Assembly (NCBI GenBank): GCA_037179385.1
Contig: CM074179.1
Location: 3,100,001 to 3,164,000, forward strand
Direction: 5' to 3'
Source of the DNA: Holothuria scabra
Taxonomy: Eukaryota; Echinodermata; Holothuroidea; Aspidochirotida; Holothuriidae
DNA: 64,000 bases
The notes beneath the pieces are model-generated. The model was not told the DNA's origin. It did no database searches and saw nothing but the letters and a program-made list of their open reading frames with translations. The position numbers were made by a program, and so were the translations under genes. How positions within the stretch are numbered: position 1 is the first letter of the stretch; the number at the start of each line of letters is the position of its first letter. Positions 11,707 through 23,200 of this stretch are shown piece by piece.

Positions 11707-11899
11707 TTGAAGTTCTGGATCGACAATTATAAGGAAAAGTCGCGTTATGCCATCTTGTCCCTGGACGTCCTCTCTGGCTGGGAGCATAGTTCCTTTTGAA
11801 AGCAGGACCGTGACTTCGTTGCCTCTCCTCCGTACTTCATCCACTAAAGCTGAGGGGAAGTTTTGAGAGAAAAAAACATAGAGATGTATGCTTGACATC
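11707..11899 (-). CDS. Candidate isolated exon, loosely NCOA5-like
   Basis: On the minus strand a 64-codon stretch runs from MSSIHLYVFFSQ to FLIIVDPELQ. It is bounded by an AG (ctag) upstream and a GT donor (caa then gtaatt) downstream, giving phase 2 in and phase 0 out. The order of blocks is hydrophobic strand, then DEVRRRGNEV, then an EDV...DGI segment, then FLIIVD. This resembles the anticodon-binding-like domain of nuclear receptor coactivator 5, recalled from family knowledge rather than from a search. The pyrimidine tract before the AG is poor, and no adjoining exons were found. It could be a relic, a captured fragment or chance. Confidence 0.25.
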
Positions 11900-12585
11900 C
11901 TAGACGCTATAGTGTTGTCGCAGATAGCAAACTAGCCCGCGAAGCAGACGAAGTCTTTTCGTTCAGCCCATCTCTGCGAAAAACCAACTGAGGGTCGGCA
12001 GCCTAAGGGGGCTGCTGCCACAGAGGCGCTACGCAGGCTAATAGCAAACACCTAACTTGGCGATGTATTTCCATAAAGCAATTGAGAATCAAAAGAAAGA
12101 AACCAGAGGAGGAAAAAACAGTATAAAGGAAAAAATCCATGGCAAACTGAAAACAACCCGAGAAATGAAATACGATAATATAAAAAGTTAGGTTCTCCCG
12201 AAATTTACATGCCTATTATGATTCATGATCCCAACGTTTTCAGTCTATTCATGACTGAAACTGCACTTAAAATAATATCACATAAATACAAAACGATGGA
12301 ACACCTATTTTAAGGGTTTGCCTCATTTTGTAACCCCAAATTTAGTGCAGACCACGACTGTACTGTTATCACAATTATTTTGGTCACCAGGTTATTTAGA
12401 GATAACATCCATATACACCTATCAATAATTGTAAGAAGTACCTTACTCAAAATAAACTTCTTGACTACATAACATGTTGGTGAAAAGTCCAGTTGAAAAA
12501 AATATATTTGGCTGATTAATTTTAAACAAGTTTAATTCGTTCAAGTTGTTACTTCATTGACATCCCCTGTAGTATCATTACTGAA

Positions 12586-13246
12586 CAAAGATATTATAAA
12601 CATAGATACCAAACTTAAAATGGCGCGGTGACTCCTCATGGAGGCCAAATCGGAGGGGCGGAAGTGCTGATCACTGATCAGTCGTTTTGAAAGCTAACAG
12701 GTAATTGATATCTTCCGGTAGTGTAAATACGTGTGATTTTAAAACATTGCAATTCTTGCAAACACCGTTCTTCAATAAACCTTACTTACATAAAAAAGTT
12801 TTAGGCTTCTTCGCTGGCTTTCTACTTAGAAACATTTGAACATTAACGCACAACGACTGGTTTAAAGTTCATTGGCTTACTGATTGGTCCGTTTCTATGG
12901 TATCTTCACAAGCGCACATCTATAAACGGGTTTACATTCTTACGCGCTTACAGCACAAAATCAATTACTGCGTTCTTTTTCCAAGCACGGGGAAGTACGC
13001 GTCAATTATTCCGGACTTCACACGGAGAAATGCATTGTGCGCGTACAGATCTCGCTTTAAAAATGCACGCAAGCTGACATCTCGCCACAATGGAATTTCC
13101 TGTTACACATGTGATTGTGCACGCAAGTAACCGAATAAAACTGTGCGCATGTCAAATGAACACTTCCGCCCCTCTGATTTGTGAAGAGTCAGTGCGTCTA
13201 ACAGTGTAGGGATAGGAGTTTGGTATCTACGTTTATAATATCTTTG
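12586..13246. mobile_element. Non-autonomous hAT-like element, 661 bp, long inverted ends
   Basis: The outer ends are CAAAGATATTATAAAC and its complement GTTTATAATATCTTTG. The inverted similarity continues, with gaps, for about 80-90 bp through the ggaggggcggaagtg / cacttccgcccctc blocks. An exact 8-bp direct repeat, TTACTGAA, flanks it at 12578-12585 and 13247-13254. The interior has no transposase. The 8-bp duplication and CAAAG tips fit hAT. Confidence 0.85.
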
Positions 13247-13589
13247 TTACTGAAATAACACAGCGCCACCAGTTACGTTATCCACAGATATTTTGATGTA
13301 CATATATACCACCTTGAACTAAGGTGTAGACAATAACGGCGATCTGTATCAAATATTGGGGAAGGAGGGGGCATTTAATATGATGCCTCACCTCAAATGG
13401 AGGAATATATCCCCCGTCTCCCCGTGGTCGCCCTCAATGGGTGTAGAACATCCCTGATTAGACCAAATGACTACATACTAGGATAACTGGAGGACGAAAT
13501 AAAAATATAAACTGGAAGCGTATAATTGATAAATTCAACTTTATGATACACTTATTGTTAGCATTAGCAAAACTGAATAACGAAGGTAA

Positions 13590-13795
13590 GGGTTAGTTAG
13601 TTAGATGAGATTTAACGACACATCAACATGATTGTGTAACAGTGTCAGCCAACTCGGTAAAAAGTTCAAAGTTTAAATAAACTTTCAAACATGGTTAAGT
13701 TCAAATATGTTTTCCCTCAGTCGTCTCTTACGACAGGCTGGAAATACGGTGGAGCATATTTTACAACCCCCAGCCCACAGGGGACAGCTACTCTA
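13590..13795 (-). mobile_element. Dispersed short element, family B, copy 1
   Basis: Starts with ttagttagatgagattta and runs to cagcccacaggggac. The same blocks in the same order occur at 60733-60935. The short tandem tail (ttagttag) at one end suggests a SINE-like element in minus orientation. No tRNA-like head was identified. Confidence 0.65.
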
Positions 13796-13979
13796 AATTT
13801 AAGCAACGGATAAATCTCATAAATCTCACAAATCACCTTTTATCTCTCCTAAGCGGTATTAGGACTTAAAATATTGCACATAAACCAAAGAAGAATTCAT
13901 ATATCAGTGACGAAAATTGTCACATGATCTTCCAGAGTCGTTTTTGATTTGTAAACTCACATGAACAGCATGCATTGTA

Positions 13980-14145
13980 TCGAGGGGGGGGGGGTAGTGT
14001 CATGGGGGTGGGGGCTTGGGGCACGACATGAGGGAAAAGTCTAAGGATAGAGGAAAAACCAGCTATGTTTAGGTGTTTTTTAGGTGTATGGGTCATGGAA
14101 GGTTCTATCCCCCCCCCCCCCCCCATCGTGGCTACGCCACTGATT
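13980..14145. repeat. Foldback with G and C homopolymers
   Basis: A run of ten G at about 13984 and a run of sixteen C at about 14110 are inverted with respect to each other (tcgaggggg and cccccatcg). The right end, ggctacgccactg, is a word seen at the ends of other elements here. It is probably a degraded inverted-repeat element; the homopolymers could also be prone to assembly error. Confidence 0.35.
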
Positions 14146-14537
14146 AACACTGTAATCCAGGGACAGTAATCCAATCCAATGACTCAAAACAGAGAATGTC
14201 GCCGGAGTCACTAAATTGGACAACAAAGTTGAGGGTCGAGGTCGAGGAAAAACCAGATGTAACCTGACCTATATACTAATTCAAACTATGGCTTAACTCA
14301 AGGGTATGGGGTGGGTTTGGGCGTTTCACCATTTACCCTCAACTTAGGTGGGTACCCAATTAGGCTACAAAAATGTGAATCTGCATGGCAGGAAAAAACT
14401 TGAAAAATTAAACAAGTCGGCAAAATCCGAGGCATGTTCGAATGGAAAACCAGTTTTTCCACAGTCTTTCTTCAGTCTTGAACACTTCTTTGCCCCAAAG
14501 ATGGGATATTGTCGCAAAATTTGTAAAGCATATGGAT

Positions 14538-15514
14538 CAAAGGCGTAGGAAGCGGGGAGGGGCTGCGGGGGCGACAGTCCCCCATTGACAAATGAGGGGC
14601 GTAACTTTTGCTTCCGCCCCATTTCCCGGGTCAGAAAACTCCTTTTTCATTTATGGGATATTCTCTTTAAAGAGCTTCGCGCTATTTAACGTGCAATTCC
14701 TAATGCATTATTGCTGCAAAATCGACATTTGCCATTTATGACACCAGATCTTCAGGTGACACCGGCAACTTTAGTGCTATTTTTATAAATTTTCTTTCAT
14801 AAAACTCCAAATTTTCTCCAATATAAGTTTTTGTATTTGAAATAGTTTGTCTAAAATAAACAACAAAGTTTCGGAAACTTTTAAAATGTTAAACTCCAAG
14901 ATAGCAGTATGTAGCAACAACGACCTTCAGTCGATCACCGTTTAATCATTTTCAGATTTGCCAATATGGGAAGTGCATATTCTTCGATTAGTAATCCCAC
15001 AACTTTTCAAATTTCCCTATACAAAACACAGAATCCAAAAGTGTCTGCAATACAAGCTTCATAGTCACAAATATTTGTGTCTAAAAGGCACAAATTACTT
15101 CACTAATACAGTGGTGTTTACACTTCAAAGCAAACTCGGAAAATTTGGGTGCTTGCCCGTTTCCCCAGAAGAAGTCTTCTCACCTCCCTGCTAATTAGCT
15201 ACTACATACAAGCCTGAGAAACGATATTTTTCACTGTCTAAGGGGTCCGTTTTTCAAAAATTTCCTCTACGCTCCGCGCCAATTGACAGAGGCGCTCCGC
15301 TTAAACAGTCTCTCGGGCAAGACTTTAGGCAGGGAATCATTTACATACCGTAAGTGCTCTCCTATATACCTTTCATCAGTACCTTTCAATCCTGTCAGTT
15401 GAATAGTCTGTGAGTAGATGGATTCTTTAGTAACTTGAAGAATTGCAAATTTATCAATGTGCATGGTCCAAAAATTGTTCCGCCCCCACTTTCAAATTGC
15501 TTCCTACGCCACTG
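14538..15514. mobile_element. Inverted-repeat DNA element ending in CAGTGGCGTAGGAAGC
   Basis: The left end reads caaaggcgtaggaagc and the reverse complement of the right end reads CAGTGGCGTAGGAAGC. Further matching gggg-rich sequence lies inside both ends, and the interior of about 900 bp has no transposase. Tips of the type CAGTGGCGTAG are common in animal DNA transposons. I cannot fix the target duplication, so the superfamily is open. Confidence 0.6.
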
Positions 15515-17019
15515 ATCTGCTGATAGGGATGCCCTACTGCCAAACTGGAAACGAGCAGAGGATGTGCAGGTGTATACCGTGAACAAAATTTGCCCGGGAA
15601 AGCAAGTGGTACATTTTGTCAGGGAATTCTCTCATCCATTTTGCAGCCTGTTCATGTTTTATTGGTGTGAAAATCTCAATGCAACTGAAACTGTAGCTAC
15701 AAATAGTGACTGCTCAGATTCTAGCCGTACCGGCCCGGGTATCAGTAAACAGGCCCGGGAATTACCATTTCCGCCTGCCTAAATGGTCGCACTTTTTCGA
15801 ATTTTCTGTACGCCTTGCTCCATTCTGTTGTGGGCGCTCTCTTAAATACTGAACCAATCAAGTATAGCACCACTCCTTCTTGCCCAGTTTTCCCTCAGCC
15901 CCCATCAAGAAAAGCGGCCCTGGCTACGCCGGTCCCACCGGCGGAATGGGCGCCCACAAAGCAAAATATGAATTTAAAGTATTTATAGACAGAGACGGAG
16001 CCACTTCTCTTTCACAACAACATGCGTTCACTGACTGATGAATCAGGATCAAATTACCTTCCTTCTGATGAATCATATCCATGAATTTTAATTAGGGAGA
16101 ACCTGCAACTGTTTTACCATTGCACGTTTTGCAGTTGATGCATTCCAACCATATTAAAGGGGGAAAACCCCTCGGGAAAACACCACAGGTATTAACCATT
16201 TAACGAAGTGTAAGCCTTGTAAGTCAATGGCATGATAACTTTTCATCTGGAAATACCTTTGACCAGTTACTGGTGTGTAATCCCAGTAGTCCATAATACA
16301 CTGCCAGAGCATGTGGTACATTGGCTGAATTTAATCCAATTACCCTCTGTAAGCCAACTGTTTAAACATTTAATCTTATCAAACGATTTTGTTTTGTTTT
16401 CTAAACGCGTCTTTTTCCTGTCCAGTTCTAAAGGGGCATTTTATAAACTTCGGAATCATTTAATAACATAATCTCTTCTCGCAATTCAGTGTAAATACTT
16501 CGTACACCGAGTTGTATCAACCCTGCTGAGTGTGTACCACAAACTTACGTGTGGTTGCCATGGGGACACATATACAACTTCAAAGAGGCCTGCCCGAAGT
16601 CAGTGTACCCATTCAGAGGGTATTCTATGCACCCTTTACAAACCCTATTGAAGCACAACAAACAGCTTAGAGTGGATTAGCTTTTCACAGAAGCAAACAA
16701 CATGTGATTGCCAATACACAAAACAAGATTGAACACACTCATCTTTTCAAAATCCGACAAGTTCTATAATGCGATACATATAGCAGAATGTGTGTCAGTG
16801 ATACAATCTACCGAATTTTTGAGCCTTTCGTTGCCGAGTGACATGAAGATTTCAGGATTTTTAAATGGTATTTGCGGGTTATTAATTGGGGTCAGTTTCA
16901 TCGAAAGCCGTTAACTACGCGTAGGGTCAACAGCCGTTATCGCTTTGTAAAGTGTTCGGCAAACAAGAAACCCACTTAGTGAGGTCTTTGGTCCATAGCT
17001 ACGGATCCAGCCGACAGAT
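15515..17019. other. 5' flank of the NWD-like gene; no exon recognised
   Basis: No coding exon is recognised. This stretch should contain the promoter and 5' UTR of the gene starting at 17020 if that start is right, but no TATA box or initiator stands out. An in-frame stop at 16996-16998 precedes the ATG. Confidence 0.3.
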
Positions 17020-17244
17020 ATGATCAGATGCGACGATACTTCGGAAGACTTCCAGCCGCAGATACGGTTGAACTTCACGGAAAACGAAATGGACGCTCCG
17101 AAAGCAACCCGGAGATTTAGCACCAATCCCAGTCGATTGGAGGCAATCGACAAGCGGTATCTTTCGCAGTCGTCTGTGGCATTTTATGGAAGGAACTCAG
17201 TCGACAGCCGCAGTGAGAAGTCTTGGCTACATGCTCCACCTCGG
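17020..17244 (+). CDS. Exon 1 of NWD-like gene (start exon, predicted)
   Basis: 75 codons from ATG, 22 bases downstream of an in-frame stop, to CCT CGG followed by donor gtaact; phase 0 out. It is distinctly GC-richer than its surroundings, and the peptide is rich in Ser, Arg and Asn like the following exons. Joining to exon 2 gives ...HAPPR-VSRLSL... in frame. Additional phase-0 exons inside intron 1 cannot be excluded. Confidence 0.6.
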
Positions 17245-20239
17245 GTAACTATTGGCAAATATGTCATTTCATTTTATTTTTTTAATGAAATAACTGCAAT
17301 TGACCCAATGTGAGATATAGTAAGTACGCGCAGACCGCATGGGTTCATGGGACCTTTTATTTATTTTGTATGAACCCTTTCTTACCCTTTTTCTGGCAAA
17401 AAACCTTCGGGATTTCCCCCCCCCCCCACCTACAATATTTGCAAAGTTCTCCAATAAGGGAGGAGCGCGGCTGGGAGAATTTCCAAGTACGCTGAGAGTG
17501 TTTTGAAAGGTACAATTGGTACCCTTGTATGAAGGTAAAATACTTGTTACTGGCCATCTGGGTGGTTTTCGAAAGATAAATTTTGGAAACATTGAGTCTG
17601 TCATGCTTTTCAGTTAGGTGGTAATAAGCGGGGGTTTTAGTCAGCCTATAAAAATATTTGTTTTGTTAAATTTATCCCAAATAACCTCTTTGTTCTACCT
17701 TAAACATTACGTGATAATCACTGAAAGAATGTCAAAGCGGGCGGGGAGGGGGCATATCGAAAAGTTTTGTACAAAAACGATCATTTGCTCATTCTATATC
17801 AAAATTTTTTAAATGTTCTAATTGAGGTAAGCTAAACCGATTATGCTTTGGAATGATATCTCAAGGTGAGACGAACTCATGAAATGCCGATTTTCATTCG
17901 AAATACATGATTTTTGACGATTTCAAAATTTTGTGACGTCATAATTTGGGGAATTTCCCCAAAGTAATGGGCCGTTTTATGCCTTTACTACACGCGTTTT
18001 ACGACAAAAAAATCGATCCAAATAAAACTAATTCTTTTCATCCTGTATACCTGTGACATGCAGCTCACAGAAACGCGTTTAGCCGTGTCAATATATTTGT
18101 GGCTAGAAGTGTTAATCCTCTAAATTATGTAAAATTGGGATGAAAACTGTTTTTTAGCCCATAGACATCAAATCCCATAAATTAATGATTTACGACAAAA
18201 TTAATTGATGTGTCCAGTCCAAAAAGCATTCATTAGATGTGCAGTAGTGTGAACATTACAAATCCAGTTTAGCCAGACCTTAAAACACAACCCCGAGTAC
18301 CATATAAAGTGAAAAACCTAAAAATGCCAAATGCGCCTGCATATATACTGTAACGCATTTGGGAGGTTTATGATCGAAACTTTTCGATGTGGGGGGGGGA
18401 GGGGACCGTGGGCAAAGGAAAATGTTGGGTAGCAAAAATTTTCGGGCGCAGAGCGAAACCGAACCCAAAGTGCCCGTTCCCGGACGTTGGGGTCCAGGGT
18501 GCGAGGCTCCTGCAATCTCTGAGGTTTTAGCGTGTCTCTGGATGGAAAATAAAATCGCTTAACCCAACTCCTAACTGACCTAACTTGGGGGTTGGGGTAA
18601 ATGTCCCCTCTTGCCCCACTTAAGCGCCGCCACTGGTAATAATGTTCGGAATGACTACGAAAGATAATGTTAATATACAACAATTAGGACTAAAAGCAAT
18701 CAAAACAAGATGGAGGTGGTGGTATGAATTGCTATAGTCACTGAAAATGTCGTTTGAATTTCTGTTTCGTTGTAGACATTTGTGGTCTTTATCTTATATC
18801 ACCGTATAAAACAGTCACACAGTTATATTGTCCATATTTATATAATTAATGCACTGCAACCTATAGTGTTAAAGGTTTTTTTACAATTTTCCATAAACCG
18901 AATCTCCTTTGCGAAATACCAGTGATAGACTATACGGTAACACGTCGAGGCTCTAGGGGTCCGTTAGTTTCCGCCCTTGATAGTTTCCGCCCGTTACTTT
19001 CCGCCCCTAAAAATCTTGGGGCGGAAAGTAATGTTTGAACTAACATGTGACAAAAGTAACTGTTAACTTCAATTTTCAAATCCAAGTACAAGGCAGCAAC
19101 GAAATTTATGGCTAGACCTAAAAAATTTTCAGTAACTTCATCAAAAATCATCGAAAAGAATGAATTTTACCACCTTTTTTCTAAACGTCAAGTCTAGTCA
19201 CGGAGTTGTATTTTTTTTTTACGTATAAGTAGTCCGCTTGTCTATAGGTAGACTTACGCTGAATGTGTGAACAGTTGTTCACAGCACTGAATACCATATA
19301 CCTGTACGTAAGTACGTATAAGTATACTAAAATCTACAGTAAGATTGTTGCTTGGAAAGACGTCAACATGGCAGTAACGGGTGTCGAATTGAATAGTAAA
19401 AGACATCAATGAAGTTTGAAACTTTTAGAAAAAGTTGATGAAATCTTCATTTGACGAAAAAACCACTGAAATCACATTCCATTCCATTACTTTCCGCCTT
19501 CCAAAAAGATTTTTTCTGCTAAAAATAAAAGGGACGGAAAACACCGTTTTTGAGGGGCGGAAAATAGCAAGGGCGGAAACTAACTGTAACCAGGCTCTAT
19601 ACCGTATAGTTAATTGACTGCCAGACATGCATTTACAATGAACATAAAATCTGAATGTTTATCACATGTAAAGAGGTAATATAGATTAATGACGTCATCA
19701 TCAAACTTGAATATTGAGGAACTTACTACATAGGATAGCAGCGGTTCCTACTATCCTATTCTATGTACGGTACCTACCCAAATTCACTTGTAACAATATT
19801 TCATTATTATCTCATCGCTCCGTGAGGAGGATGAGATATTAGGTGCGTTCGATTAAGCGGCTCGAGCCGGCTCAACTGGCTCAACAAGTTTCTTGACTGG
19901 ACAAAATACGACGTAAATTACGTCAGCGGCTCGACTAGACCACCTCGGAGGGCTGGTCGTTTTGGCCGGCTCAAGGTGTGACGTTTCGATAACGTTAAGA
20001 TCACTTTTCAGAAAGATCTTTCGTTGGCTGATCCAGTTGAGCCGGCTCGAGCCGCTAAATCGAACGCACCTATTGTAATCACTTTGCCAGTTGAGCTATA
20101 AATGAGAATGCCAGCTGAAATTGGCACTGTTGCCATGGTAATGGTTGGTGCCCCCAAGTTACTAGTCCAAGGGTCTAACCTAAGGTGGGGTCCCCCAAGG
20201 TAACCAAAACTCCAGTTCTGTGTGAGGGGTCAAAACGTG

Positions 20240-20276
<37 letters not shown>

Positions 20277-23200
20277 GTGCGTGAGTGTGTGGGTGTAGGT
20301 GTGTGTGTGTGTGAATTTTTGTTTTGCTAATATCTCCTAAACGGCTCAGCGGATTTTCTTCAAATTTTGGTAGGAAGGTACCCTAGGTGGAACCACTGTA
20401 CATATTGCATAACCGGAAGTTAAGGTCAAAGGTCAGAGGTCAAAGGTCAAATTTGATGAAAATCATATATTTTACTATATTTCTGTGATGGAACATCGCA
20501 CTGACATGAAACTTTGCACGTGTCATGAGAATATATAGAACTACCAAAATATATGGTTACCATGGCAATAGGTATCAAGGTCACGTGATGGAAGGGGAAG
20601 TGTCTATTTTTAAGCGAAAAAAGAGGAAATTTGTGACTCTAACTCCTCCTAGTGGGAGACCGATCTTTTTCAAACTTGGTGGAAGATACTCCAGAGTTGG
20701 AACTTGTGTCTCCCAGATTTCCGGAAGTGAAGGTCAAAGGTCAGAGGTCATATTTCGATGGTAATCATTTTGGGGGGTTTTTTGGCTGTATTTCTGGTCT
20801 TTTACCGTGTTTCTGTAAAGGAACATGTGAAACTTTGCACGTGTCATGAAGATATCTAGAACTACCAAAATATATGGTTACCATGGTAACATGTATCAAG
20901 GGTCACATGATGGAAGGGGAAGTGTCTCTTTTTAAGCGAAAAAGGAGGAAATTTGTGACTCTTACTCCTCCTAGTGGGCTGGACCGATCTTTTTCAAACT
21001 TGGTGGGAAGGTACTCCAGGGTTAGAACTTGTGTCTTCCAGATTTTTGGAAGTGAAGGTCAAAATTCAAAGGTCAGAGGTCATATTTCGATAGTAATCAT
21101 TTTTTTTGGGGGGGGGGTGGCTGTATTTCTGGTCTTTTACCGTATTTCTGTAAAGGAACATGGTATTGACGTGAAACTTTGCACGTGTCATGAGGATATG
21201 TAGAACTACCAAAATGCATGGTTACCATGGCAACAGACATTTAAGTTACAGGCGGTCAAATGTACGGTTTTACTTTAAAAAGTGCTGGTTGTTGGCTTTT
21301 GTTTAAAGGTGGTGAAGATGTGCCCCAAACGGAGAATATGTGTCTCGTAGAGCCGGGTCCAAGGTGTAGCTAACCTTTTCCATAATCGTCTTGCGTATAG
21401 AAATCTTCTTTAAGCTAAAATATCTGCATTACTCGGCTAAAGGTTTACGTGCACACACGTAGAGACAGTGGCATCAGCTTTGCAGTAAACACACTCCACA
21501 GGCTTAGTTTAACCCTTTACCGTTGTTTGGGTCCTTTTGGACCCATGCGGAGAGCTCGGCTGTCACACATCTTTACTGTTTCACGCGGAGCTCGAAACTG
21601 CGAGTAGCTACCCGAAAATTCGGCCGCAAGAGCGAGAGAGACAATAGTTTAAGGTCACGGGGTCAATGGCATTCGGAAGCCGATGCGGGGCGGTCTACGT
21701 CCGCTTTTCCGCCCAATCCCGAGGCGCGCAAATATGCCCCGATCGGAGCACAACGGTAAAGGGTTAATTGTATGGGGTTTGAAAGTATTGTGAGTCAATA
21801 TTTGTTACCAGTTCATAAGACGGAAAATAACGCCTCGTGGATTCACAAACATCGGTGCACGCGGAAGTGACAATTTGACTTGCGCATCGTTCTTTTTGGC
21901 AATGTGCTTATACTAAAAACGCACTACATAAAATGCTGTTAATAGCTGAAACTCATAAATTCATCGTCGTCCATGATGTCAGTTCAAATAACCACTGCAA
22001 TTGCTTCACGAACTCGATGGTTTTCCACTCTCCAACGTAGGCCTACATAATTAGTTAGTTTGACTTACACATTTCCGTTAAATACTGTTAAAATTAACAG
22101 CTCGGTTTGCGCGTCTGCTTCTCAAACGAAGTTCGAATATCACCACGCGACTTTCATGCCACATCGTAGAAATCTAAAGCGCAATATTTTCAGGGCGCGG
22201 ACGTCAGATCCAAGACGTGAACTGTGGGCTAAAACGCCGCATCGCCCTGGCCATGTCGTGTAATCTACAGCTCCCTAATGAGTAATGACGCGTGTGGCCG
22301 CACGCAGTAGACTTCGTAATGCGCGTGTGGTAGGCTAAGCGCGCGTATCTGATTGGTTAATCAGCTGTCCGAATTTGTTGGTGTAACATGCAATGATATG
22401 CGTTTTGTTCGTCTCGGCCTTACTATAGGGAGCTTACACGCGTGTAAACGCCAACTAACGCAACCACCTTCTGGAGGACAAATAACACACTTGGAAGCTA
22501 AGTAAAGAAATGTGGTGCATGACGGGATGTCTTTTAGAACAACTAGTGAGTCCGCTGAATTTGACATTTTGACCTTTGGTGCAAGCTCCTCACAGAGGTC
22601 ATGTACCGACGTCACTGCGTTGCGCTTTTCTCTATTTTTTCATCCATGAGTAGTCCTACATTGTGCAACAATTGTTGCTAAGGTTCTATCGTGCGCGCGT
22701 ATCGGTAACACACCTACTTCGTATGATCAGTAACATCCTGTAAGCCAAATTAAAACACGCTGACGTCATTATTTTCACTTCTGGAACGCGTTTCTAGCAC
22801 ATCAAATTTTGCATGAGGTTTTTGTAGCTAAAATCCCCAAAGGAGCTTGACAGAATTAAGTCCCGCGTTTACTAGCGATGAGATCAGCAACTCCGCGGAT
22901 TGCCCTCTTGTTTTCATTTCATTTCATTATTTGTTTTTCCCCAACATTTGAGAGTGATTGGTGTATACAATGTAGGCCTACATAAATAAAAATCTGCAGA
23001 ATATTACATGATATTAAGAATTGTAAAGCGAAGCACTCTAAAAACTCAAGAGGTTTGTCGAGAAGGGTGCTCCCAAAGATAAAAGAGGGGAAAAAATAAT
23101 AACTAGGATAAAACAATCTACTTTAAGAAAGTACATTAGGTGAGATCAAAACGAAAAGAAAACAATCATGAATACTTGTCGGATTTCACACCCATGACCA

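Noticed and set aside
16911..17153. Minus-strand frame opposite exon 1
   Set aside because: The plus strand has a stop-preceded ATG, a phase-compatible donor and a composition like the next exons; the minus frame has none of these.
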